Under the pieces are notes generated by a model. That model did not search any database, was not told the DNA's origin, and saw nothing but the letters and a program-made list of their open reading frames with translations. DNA of 64,000 nt from Usnea hakonensis (taxonomy: Eukaryota > Ascomycota > Lecanoromycetes > Lecanorales > Parmeliaceae), in assembly GCA_013423325.1 (NCBI GenBank), contig BLJB01000127.1, positions 1 through 64,000 on the forward strand. The letters are read 5' to 3'. The translations under genes were made by a program, and so were the position numbers. This document shows positions 22,201 through 31,576 of the stretch, one piece after another. Within the stretch, counting starts at the first letter, position 1; each line of letters opens with the position of its first letter.

Positions 22201-22312
22201 CTGAATATAAAACATCTGTTTCGATTTAGTACCTCAGCACGGTCTTGGGCTTTGTCGCAGCGCTGGGGCTCAACCTTTCGGGGTTGCTAATCAAGACCTT
22301 CTTCTTACTCTC
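22192..22312. repeat. Duplicated segment, copy 1
   Basis: Starting near CATTTATCTGAATATAAAA and ending CTTACTCTCT, this stretch matches the 22672-22803 segment with a few substitutions and an indel. It contains GGTCTTG...CAAGACC and CAACC...GGTTG inverted pairs. On the minus strand it reads as a basic C-terminal tail, VLISNPERLSPSAATKPK. Confidence 0.75.
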
Positions 22313-22351
22313 TGTCTTCTTCTTCTGCTTCTTCTTCTTCCTCTTGCCCAT

Positions 22352-22530
22352 GCCTCCCATGCCTCCCACCCTTCCAAACCTTCCTATGCCTCCCATTCTT
22401 CTCATGACTCCCACCCTTCCCATGCCTCCCACCCTTCCAAGCCTTCCTATGCCTCCCATTCTTCTCATGCCTCCCACCCTTCCAAGCCTTCCTATGCCTC
22501 CCATTCTTCTCATGCCTCCACCCTTCCCTT
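22352..22530. repeat. 45-bp minisatellite
   Basis: Units built from ATGCCTCCCACCCTTCCAAG plus CCTTCCTATGCCTCCCATT and CTTCTC repeat about four times with period 45. On the minus strand it encodes Met/Gly/Arg-rich repeats (RRMGGIGRLGRVGG). Confidence 0.8.
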
Positions 22531-22671
22531 TTCCCTTCCTCTTCCACTTACCCTTTCCTCCCATCCCATCCCTTCCTCATCCCCATCCCATCCAGTTCTC
22601 CTTCTCCTCCTTCTTGTTTGCGTTTGCGTTTGCGTTTGCCTTCTCCTTCCTTTCTCCTCTCCTTCTTGTCG

Positions 22672-22803
22672 AACATTTATGTGAATATAAAATTAGAGCT
22701 GCTTGTATCTTTTTCGATTTACCTCGGCACGGTCTTGGGCTTTGTCGCAGCGCCGGGGCTCAACCTCTCAAGGTTGCTAACCAAGACCATCTCCTTACTC
22801 TCT
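22672..22803. repeat. Duplicated segment, copy 2
   Basis: The partner of the 22192-22312 segment. The GAATATAAAA box and the GGTCTTGGGCTTTGTCGCAG core are shared. The bases pairing in the small CAACC/GGTTG hairpin are identical in both copies while the loop differs. Confidence 0.75.
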
Positions 22804-23610
22804 TTCTCCTTTTTCCCTTCCATCCCTTTCCACTTCTCCTTCCCCTCCGCGGTTTCCCTTTTCCTATTTTTGTTCACGTGACCCTACTGCCTGTGACTCC
22901 GCTGCCTGTGACTCGCTGCCTGTAGCCTCACTGCCTCATGCCATGCTACCCTTCTCTCTACCTCACATTGTCCCACCTAGAGCTTACCTTCAGCTACCTT
23001 CTTGCAATACCCTCCCAGTTCCCTCCATCCTTTGCCATCTTAGCTGCCTTCTCTCTTCCTGCCTTCACATCTCCTTATCCATCCTTTCATCCATCCATCT
23101 ACTATTTCACCCATCCAACATCCATTCCCATGCCAACTCACCATCCCATTGCCACACATCGCATCCTACTGCTAACAATACCTATCTCCTACAGTTCTTC
23201 TTCGCAGAGACTTTGTACATAGATAGCCAGATGATTCAACAAAATTTTTAAAACAAGATCCATGCTACAAACCGCGTACTCTGAATCGTCTTGATCCTCA
23301 TCATTCAATGGTACTTGCTCTTTGCGCAATGAGATTGTATGATTTTGACCAAAAATGACGCAGTAACGAATCGACTCTGCTCGTTGTGTTTCATGGTAAA
23401 ATCAAACATTGATTGGCTGTTTGAGAAAATTGTCGCACAATCCGACTTGACAAACGATTACATCTCAACAACAGCACAGCGAAAGAAAAGTGGAAATTGT
23501 GCGCAGATCAAAATACACTCAAACAACTACGTATCTTCCTTTTTTTTGATCTTTTTATTTCTGGCGTAAGAAAGATTGCAGTTCGCAAAACGGCAAGTAT
23601 CTTCGAACTC

Positions 23611-23647
23611 AGGGAAAAGAAAAAAAAAAAAAAGAAAAAAAAAGAAA
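23611..23647. repeat. Poly-A rich tract
   Basis: Long A runs broken by single Gs. It could be a slippage-prone tract or the tail of an old retro-element; no element body was recognised beside it. Confidence 0.6.
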
Positions 23648-24729
23648 TGACTTGAGGTGTACGCAAATGCGAGAATCTTATGCGGAGAGACTGTCGAGCA
23701 CGCGAACGTCTGGAGGTTTCTTTTTTATTGGAAGAAAGTTGTTTCGAGGGTTTCGTAGGTGAGGTGGGGTTGGTGTAGATGAGGTGGGATTCGGAAAATT
23801 GAGTGACGGGGTTGGTTTAGGTGCAGGTAGTAGAGGTCATGTAGAACTTGGTGAAGCTAATGGGCAGATGATGAGAGCGATGTGGGAAGGACTTTTTCTG
23901 GGCGAGATGGGCATAGGTGGATGAAAGAATGACGGAGGGGGTGGACATGTGGATATTTTCCGGTTTTGGCGTAGGGCTGAATGGAGTGGGAGTGGAGTGG
24001 GAGTGCAGTGGGGTGCAAGGCCTTTTATTTGTTTGATAACTATCATGTTTCATTCCGCACGCAGTGTACAAGACTAATGTCTCAAAAAATGCATCCATTG
24101 ACCTCAACAAGTTTTGCACGCTATTTCACTCAATCCGTCTCTAATCGTTCATTATATTCCATCAACAAGTACCCCTAATGCCAGCTTCCGATAAAACAGC
24201 GCCAAATACCCAATCCGCTCTCCATGCACATTCAATTGATCCAGACACCTCTGCCGTCCAACATTCTTTGAGCGTTACTATTGTCATCCGCCGTTCCCGT
24301 TAATACTCGTCATAAATTTTCCATCGAGGCGAGTCTCCAGCTCGTTGATTTCCCGCATTTACAGTATGCCCAAGTAATCCGACTTCTCATAGTAGGCCCA
24401 TGACTCTATCCGTAGCCTCGAGCGGTAAATTAATGTCGCTGGAATCTGAAGTAACGCATATGACCACTACGTCCGATGACGAGAGGAGTTGGATTTTGTG
24501 CGGGCGGATCAGAACGGCGGTAACGTGTTCGTCGTAGACGTCTGGGTGTCTCAATGCGGCTGCTGCAAAAGCTCAATCCCTTCAACGCAAACTTCCACCC
24601 ATTTTGAGGATAAAAGATGCACGCATATGTAGGTTCCTCTTTATTCAGCATAGTCTGACAAGCATCAAATGCCCCTTTACACAAATGATGTGCTCATCTT
24701 CCTTAGCTTTCTACCTTATTCATTAGGAA

Positions 24730-25679
24730 TCAGGTGCAACATCTGCACTCTTGAAAGCACTTTAGCGACCTCTCCCCACGGTCAAACCTCTCACGCTCTT
24801 TAGGGATCAAAAGAACATCTCGACTTTTCCGCAAGGTATTCACTGCTGTTCTCGAAATCTCTGCGCCAAGTTTCAGAACGCCCTCCTTCTGCCATCTGCT
24901 GGCTTTCATATCGGATGCTACTGTAATGGTACTGTCAGAGGCGTCTTTCGGAACGCCGAGAACCTCGTAATGGTTGGGGTAATGCAGCCAGGATAAGTCT
25001 TCGGGTAGCAGCCCTGAATACGCGGACATGTGTCAGTCATTGCCGTTCTTATGATCAACACCAGTCATGATTGATTCGTACCAGCGTCGAAAAAACCATC
25101 AAAGGGTTGAGCTCCGCTGCACATAGAGTAGTAGCGTTTGTTGAATTGCCCAATCACAGAGTTTTGCCAACTATGGATTTTGGAGCTCGCGAAATCATGG
25201 CCATCGTCAATTCTTTTCATCAAGTATTCTTTGTCGACAGTCGGAAGACAACGCCATATTATACAGGTAAGGAAGATGCCCAGAATGATTGAAAGGGAAA
25301 TGGTCGTAAGAATTGTTGAGGTCCAGTCCAAGCCCCTGTTTCGCCTGATGGTATTACGGTAATAGTGATCCTGAACAGAGGGGATAGAGGGATGATTCCG
25401 AGACGACGAAGATTGCTTGGGATTTCTGTTTCTGATTTCGGTGTTTGGTACGTTGTGAGCATTCATCTTCACAACCATGGCCTCTTTGTTATTGGTGATG
25501 GATGGAACAGCGTTAGTACGACGAGGCAAGCTGACGGGACGGAAAGCATGAGTATCGTCGGAATTGGCCAATCGAAAAGCAAGATCTCGTTTAAGGCCCT
25601 CAGTCGGCAGACCGCGCGAGGCCAGCTCGTGTCTGAGGTTATCGACCTTGTTTGCCATGTAAAACTCGAAGGTAGGCAT
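24730..25679 (-). CDS. SAP-domain, single-span membrane protein with J-like C-terminus
   Basis: Exons 25679-25082 and 25013-24730; the 68-bp intron (GTACGA...TTCAG) joins FFDAG to LLPEDLS, giving 293 residues. An upstream in-frame codon at 25736 is TTG, so the ATG at 25679 (MPTFEF) was chosen. A SAP motif (DNLRHELASRGLPTEGLKRDL, about residues 13-36) suggests nucleic-acid binding. A hydrophobic span at about 119-145 is flanked by basic residues. The C-terminus resembles a J domain (HYEVLGVPKDAS then RKSRDVLLIPKERERFDRG, about 214-275) but lacks the HPD triad, so it should not stimulate Hsp70. A nuclear-envelope or ER role is inference. The 3' end is uncertain. Confidence 0.7.
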
Positions 25680-25987
25680 CTTCACCCTAAGAATAAGTGT
25701 AAAATGATCTTTTGAAAGACTCGGTTTGTCTTTCAAGAGGCGCGAAAAATTGTGGTGGGGAGCCTAGAAATGGACGAAGATGCGACAAGGCGTAATTTAA
25801 GCAGGTTGCATTCAGCGAAATGAATTGCTTTGTTCCTCCCTCGGATATGGAAGTGAGGTTATCGTAACAAGAACAGGAATAAAGGATTAACTATGCTTGT
25901 CAGCACAGATAAGAGAGCGGCACATTGCACCGTCTTATTAATGGGCTGGTTTTACCACAGTAGGCCAATAACGCTACCTAGCCTAAT

Positions 25988-27245
25988 TCAATGTACAGCA
26001 AACGTGACCTCATCCGCATCATACATAGCATTCCCCCTACATTCAAGATCCCTATCGTTTAGCTGCCGCCTATCAGAGAAGTACCCTGATGCAGCCTCTT
26101 TTGGAAATTGTAGCTTAGCCCCACCAGGTGACGACATATCTGACAACTCATTCGAATCGTAGACTTCTTTTAATTCCCTAATTGGTGGACGCTGTGATTC
26201 AAGGAGCTGTGGTATATAGATGGCGAGCAAGGGTCGAATAGCTGGAAGCGAGACACACAGCTGTGACTGTTAGTGATGCTTCAAGCAGGTATTTCAGTCG
26301 CATTACGCACGATTCCCAAATCAACCTCAATCGCACTGGCAACCCAGAGCGGCCACCCAGTCCACGTCTCATCATAGCTCTTTACAAGCGCTTCATTCAC
26401 ATATACTGCCTGCACAATGCCCGCTATGCACACGAAGAAGCCCAACGCGAAAAGCGTGTTCACGGCTATGCGTTGTTTGGGAGATAGTTGGAGGGTCGAG
26501 ACAATGGGCAAAGGCATAAGAACGAGTAGAAAATCCAAAAAGATGGTAATGATGCTGAATGAGAGCATGAAAACACCCTCATTGATGCATGTATAGGGAT
26601 ATGTTGCCAGAATGTCCCAGAAAGCCGATAATGGTCTAGACATATGTCAATACACTGGGCAGGCAATTTAACAAGTCCAACTTTTTCAACATTTGCTTAC
26701 CTGCATGCATTGACAGCAACAATGAAATAAGCAAGGAGCATAGCAGCATGAAAAGCCAATGCCACGATGATACACCATTTATACCACAATGGAGTCACAG
26801 GGCCTGTGAGCCGCTTGTAAAAACACAAGAGAGAGATTTTGTTCAGTGTTGCCGCCCAGAAGAACAATATCTGTGCCGTTATACAGAGCTTATATCCGGG
26901 GGGGCCTCTTGAGGGATGTAAATCCCATGAGTGTCGATTCCAACCAAAAACATTGTCAGCGACTAGGACAACGCAAGTCAAGGCGAGTGTAGGAATCTGA
27001 TAAAAATGTCAGAAAGGAAAGGTGCTGAATAGCAGGCTCCTTACCAAAGAAACTCCAATCACCCAGTCGTCGAGACCAAAGCTTTTTGTGATCCGTAGAC
27101 GCGTGTAATATCTCAATCCTACAACAACGAGTACAAGGGTTATGAATATGGAATTGACGATCTTTAGACCCGGGCCTCTCGTCACAGGATCAACGAAGTT
27201 AGGAGCTGGCCAGCTCTCGATGATCTCCTTAGTCGGATGCACCAT
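25988..27245 (-). CDS. Integral membrane protein, fungal rhodopsin/SAT4 (PTH11-like) family
   Basis: Four exons: 27245-27045, 26996-26701, 26635-26311 and 26260-25988; introns are 48, 65 and 50 bp, giving 364 residues. The protein begins MVHPTKEIIESWPAPNF and has seven likely hydrophobic spans. Family marks are GLDDWVIGVSL after span 2, an extracellular loop, the FWAATLNKISLLCFYKRL segment, ATYPYTCINEG, and LPIVSTLQLSPKQR before the sixth span. The hydrophilic tail lies in exon 4. Members are thought to be plasma-membrane receptors or sensors; the ligand is unknown. The third intron uses donor GTGCGT so that LGI joins LCVSLPAIRPLL. Confidence 0.87.
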
Positions 27246-27891
27246 GACTGACAGTCAATCCAATATGTCGACAATTTCTTCGTTGAAAGGAATCATTTGA
27301 AAAGAGGAGAGAAGTTTCGGAGATTTTCCACTTTCATACGTCGTGGATTAAAGTCAAAGGGCGGGGGATCTTGTAAGGTTTTCATCGCGCACGGCCCTCA
27401 GGCCCACGTGGAAGAAATTGAGGCTCGTTTCACCAAATCATAGTGTCCTCGTGGCATGCGCTAGCCAGAGTGCCTCATTTCCACGTGCTTAGGTGAAGTA
27501 AGGTACCTTACTTATCGAGCACTGTTCAAATTTAAAACGATTAGTGTGTACGCCACAGCAGTATGCAGGGTATCAGCGGGAAGTTAGTCAGGTAGCGGGA
27601 GGATGAAAGTGCACAAATAGGAGGAACACCTGAAGCTTCTTAGCGAGGCTCTAATGAATATACTTCCATAGAAAGTAATTGGGAAGTTGGAAGACCGAAA
27701 GACACAAGGTGTCGTGCCGTCTCGCTGGGTTTTCCCAAATAATGTGTCCATGGAGTGATCTCCGCAGGCGATCGGCCTAAGGATAGCTAACGTACGACAT
27801 AAGACCTTGCTAGCCTGCCAACAGCCAAGAGCCTCTAGCCAATCTTAATGCTCATGAGATTGTGTCCGGAGCTTTTCTCGGTGAGTGACGT
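27246..27891. other. Intergenic region with an 18-bp perfect palindrome
   Basis: No gene seen. It includes the 5' flank of the SAT4-type gene. AAGTAAGGTACCTTACTT at 27496-27513 is a perfect palindrome. Confidence 0.6.
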
Positions 27892-29886
27892 TTATCCCTT
27901 TGGGTCCCCTGGCGGTAGGACCTCGACAGTAACACCTTCACCTCGATCTGATCTTCCGCTGACTTTATACTTTCCTGCGATTAGATCTTTGGCTACAATC
28001 TCTCGAGTTCTTCCCAAGCTTTCAATAGCAGAGATCCTATCGAGCGTAGCCTGCAAGTGTTCCTCAAACCCGGGCTCGCTGCAGATCTGACGAAAAGCAA
28101 CCTGCATTGGGACCGAGTCAGCTCGTACCATGGCCTGGGCATCGATCGTAAAGATGTTGATGTGATCGTAGCTCTGAATGAAATCTGCTCTTGTCATGAT
28201 CTCTCGGGCTTCATGTAAGGGGATTTGCGGCAGTAGCTGGCCCTGATCTGGCTGACTTGTACCTTTGCCAATCATTCTTTTCTCCTGGTCAACAAGGGCT
28301 TTGGCTAACACCATAGCTGCTGCAGCGTACTTTTGCTGATCCATCACATCGTCATCCATTTCTTCGCCCAAGATCCAACACTTATTCAAAAACCATGTCT
28401 TCTCTGTCCGACATATGTGGTCGCAAGTCTCTAGCATATCTAACGATTTCGCTACGCGGTTGAGGAATGTCAACCGCCCGCCAACTTGGTTGAAGATCTC
28501 TTCAAGAACCTTCGTTGATGGTTCTTCTTTGAAATTTTCAATTCGATATTGTCGCAATGCCGACATAGCTTGTTCTTTTGGCAAATCGAGTATAGGAAGG
28601 ACATCCATTCGTGTGGAGTATTGCTTAAGGCGCTCGTAAACCCAGTAATCATCGCTATTGAATACCACCGTGACCAAGTGACTTGCAGCCCACTGCTCTG
28701 CGCGCTGCTGGATAAGCTCCAGAAGATCTCGACCATCGTCATCATCTCTTAGCAAGTGAGTACTATTGACGATGAGCACCAAAGGTTTTCCAACAGTGGC
28801 ACGGCGCCTCAGAGCAACCTTTTCCAGCTTATTGAATGCTCTTTCAATGTCGAGAAGAGCCGTATTACCTTCTCGAGGGCCTTTGATGCTAAAGAGGCTC
28901 CCAATGTAATCCTCGTGAAACTCGTAGTCAAGGGCTTTTCCGAGTCGTATGCGAAAGATCTCCAGGTCTGCATGCGCTTCAAACATAGAGATACCCTCCC
29001 CGCCTACTTTTTGCATGGCGTCTAGTAGCATCGATGACTTGCCCGTACCTTTTTCGCCAATTATAAGATGATAAAGTCCACGGTGTGTACCATTGACAAT
29101 CTACAAAAAAAATAAAGAGTTAGTACCGTACTCTGTAGGAAAACAATCAAGCCGTCGTAAAAGCCTGAAAGACGCAAGGGCAATCTAAACATATGCTTTG
29201 CGAAGAAAAGTTGACGACTTGATATGTAGTACGAAACGGGATTCCGCGACATTAGCGTACGTACCTCATCTATCCTATGCTGTTCAGCCTTTCTTATCCA
29301 TGGTTGGTTGTCGTCTTCCAGCAAGGTTTCGTCGTTTCCTTTTCCTCGAGCCGCTAACTCAAGTGCTGGATCGCCGGGCTCGAATGCTCTCGTCATCTTC
29401 TTGAGAACGAGATATTTGTAATACTACGAAGGATTCGGAGTCAGCATCTCGCCTCCACGAGCTAATTGAACAGCTCGAATAGGCATCAATAGCCTTTTGC
29501 TCTTCGACTACAGAAGAGTCATCTATCATATGCCACGATCTACCTACCCTGTGGTATCCATACCCTGCCAACCCTAGCACAAGTATTGAAGCGAATGTTG
29601 TAGCTGCGCTTTCAAACATCCTAAAAAGGCTTGGGCTCCAGCTGGTAGAGATCTTTTTCCGTTCGGTTTGCGTATCATCCTTGGCATCGGTTTCCTGTGT
29701 ATCGATCTGCCCGGGTGTGGGTCCGCCAATGCCGCCAGCATACCGCCTCGAATGCTGGCTAATCGGTATCCAGGTAGATAAAATCGCCCCATCCAGTCTA
29801 AGAGGGCAATATAGCTCTATACCTTTTTGGACATGGCATTGGAATATGCCTGAACGCAAGCGAAGAGACCTGGCGTTCACGATCAT
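27892..29886 (-). CDS. Mitochondrial membrane-anchored P-loop ATPase
   Basis: Exons 29886-29548, 29423-29265 and 29100-27892; introns are 124 and 164 bp, giving 568 residues. The basic N-terminus looks like a mitochondrial presequence. A hydrophobic span (FASILVLGLAGYGYHRYYKYL, about 97-117) crosses the first splice. The ATPase begins IVNGTHRGLYHLIIGEKGTGKS with Walker A at 181-188. The region expected to hold Walker B reads LVLIVNSTHLL, with Asn where Asp is usual. A long helical C-terminal part follows, possibly winged-helix. Conserved fungal proteins of this layout have no clear function known to me. The intron lengths are larger than most here. Confidence 0.72.
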
Positions 29887-30689
29887 GCCTGCAATGAAAT
29901 TCTGAGAAATAAAAACAACTCAACCATAAAACACATCAGATATACCAACACGTGGGCCCACTTTCCGCACATTCGTGTACTCGATAGAGTCATTGAGTGC
30001 CCTGTGGAGTACTTTGATTCCTTCAAGGACGCCGGCTCAACAATCTTTAGGAGCCGAGTCTAGATGGCGCTAGTAGCAGCCCTGAATCCCGTCTAGGTGC
30101 TTACCTTTAGCGTACCTTACCCCAGCTTTAAACAGGGACATAACTTTGGCTAGTAGGGCTGAGCCCCTGGAGCCTATCCCTATGTGTCACCCCGCAGCCC
30201 TGGTGGCCCCCCCAACTTGCGTGCCACGAGTTTAATTTCGTTACCTAAGAACCAACAAACTTTGATCTAGGATTGTATGCCAAGAAAGCCATCTCGACCA
30301 AAAAATGCTCGCTCGATGCTAACAAGAAACGCGTTATGGCTGTCCAAGGAAACGTTGCTAAACTACTGACCCATTGTTGTACACAAAGATCTTTTACAAT
30401 TCGAAGCAACAGACTCATCTGCTCCGCCAATACGTGCTTCCCGCCCAACCAGCGATTCGGCGCGCCAATCCACACAATCTTACCCGCGTGCACACTAAAC
30501 ATGTGGGGTCGCTAACCCCCGATCATGACGCCCGCCGCGGCCATATCTTGGGACGTCAGAGTCGAGGACGCCTTATCAAAAGAAACCGAGGCGAAGATCC
30601 TGGCCCGGCATCCGTAGTCGAGAGTCTCGCCATCGTTCACGTAGAGGGAGCCTTTTGCAAAAAAGGGACTGTTTTATATGTTCGGCCGC
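29887..30689. other. Intergenic region, no gene seen
   Basis: Short frames in this stretch show no recognisable product. It lies between the ATPase gene and the truncated membrane-protein gene and might include sequence that replaced the missing part of the latter. Confidence 0.4.
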
Positions 30690-30929
30690 TTACCCCTGAA
30701 TATTGAACCCCACCAATTTATGGGATAGGAGGAGAATTCCGATCAATAGAGTTCTGAGATCGCGCTGAAGACTGCTAAACAAAGAGTAGACAATCAACCA
30801 ATCATCTATTCCAGGATGTACGGAATTGAGCTTTCTGCCATAGAACCTCAGCATCACGGCAATTGTTGCGAGTACTGGCAGTACGGCGCCAACAGCAACG
30901 ACGCTCTTCGAGGTTATGTATGAAGCCAT
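30690..30929 (-). pseudogene. Truncated rhodopsin/SAT4-type membrane protein gene, first exon only
   Basis: ATG at 30929 opens MASYITSKSVVAVGAVLPVL, then LRFYGRKLNSVHPGIDDWLIVYSL, matching the first two spans and the DDWL motif of the family represented intact at 25988-27245. The frame then degrades and ends after FNIQG near a GTAAGC donor-like site. No later exons (Trp/Lys-rich third span, SPKQR loop) were found within 1 kb. It looks like a 5' gene remnant, not a duplicate of the neighbour, because the sequences differ clearly. Confidence 0.55.
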
Positions 30930-31576
30930 TGTGGAAATTGTTCTGTTATATCAAGCATAGGACCGATGATTTAGTTAGACGGCAAGTGCCCATTATTCAG
31001 AGAAAAACACCAGAAATATCATTCTAGTGGGACTGGATGTGTTAAGAAAACGGATATTGATGTTTTAAGAATGGGTGTTGATGAGAGAATTACAAAGGCT
31101 GCAATACCACCCTTTGGGGGAATGGATCGTCGCCGGCCGTGACAGATTCGACCGAGCAATGGGTCACCTGGTCATGCAGGAGCGTAGCTGAGAGGTGTTT
31201 GGGTGAGGGGTCCGCAGATGATTTCTCAGATACGAGAAACATTGATTATGCAGCAAGAGTCGTCTGATCGCGGCATGAAGAAACGTCCAACTACAGCACC
31301 GCGGTATGAGAACGAGTCAAGACTCGAGCAGGATGTAGTATCGGGAGATCGCCAGAGATGGCTAGAGACGCGGCAGAAAAAGGACAGGTTTTACTGCTTG
31401 GCCAAAAGGCTGATCAACGGTAGAGTACGACTTTCATAGTATATGTGAGCCAGTCGAGCGCGGTCCTCCAGTCTAGGAATAGCACTCGCGCAACACCACC
31501 ACCCCAACACCCGGACCCCATTTCTGCTGCTTAATTGAACGTTCCCCTGTATGACAGATTCTTATTACGACGAACG
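30930..31576. other. Intergenic region, no gene seen
   Basis: This is the 5' flank of the truncated gene and the 3' flank of the large NLR-like gene. No element recognised. Confidence 0.45.

Larger units (their letters stand above)
19258..24729. other. Gene-poor simple-sequence island
   Basis: For 5.4 kb I find no supportable protein gene. The open frames present arise from biased composition. The island holds C-rich DNA (19.4-19.8 kb), G-rich DNA (19.9-20.2 kb), a strongly pyrimidine-biased tract (21.3-22.9 kb), two minisatellites, a duplicated segment and poly-A runs, listed separately. A short reverse frame at 24430-24684 could be a 3' exon of the SAP/J-like gene, but no convincing splice joins them. 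Confidence 0.55.

Noticed and set aside
22230..22310. Possible tRNA in the duplicated segment because of a 7-bp acceptor-like stem
   Set aside because: The paired region is only about 58 nt and lacks a T-loop TTCRA box and a normal anticodon arm.
22226..22564. Reverse-strand ORF with Met/Gly/Arg repeats and Lys-rich tail, 112 codons
   Set aside because: It is produced by the 45-bp minisatellite and the duplicated segment; no domain and no support for expression.
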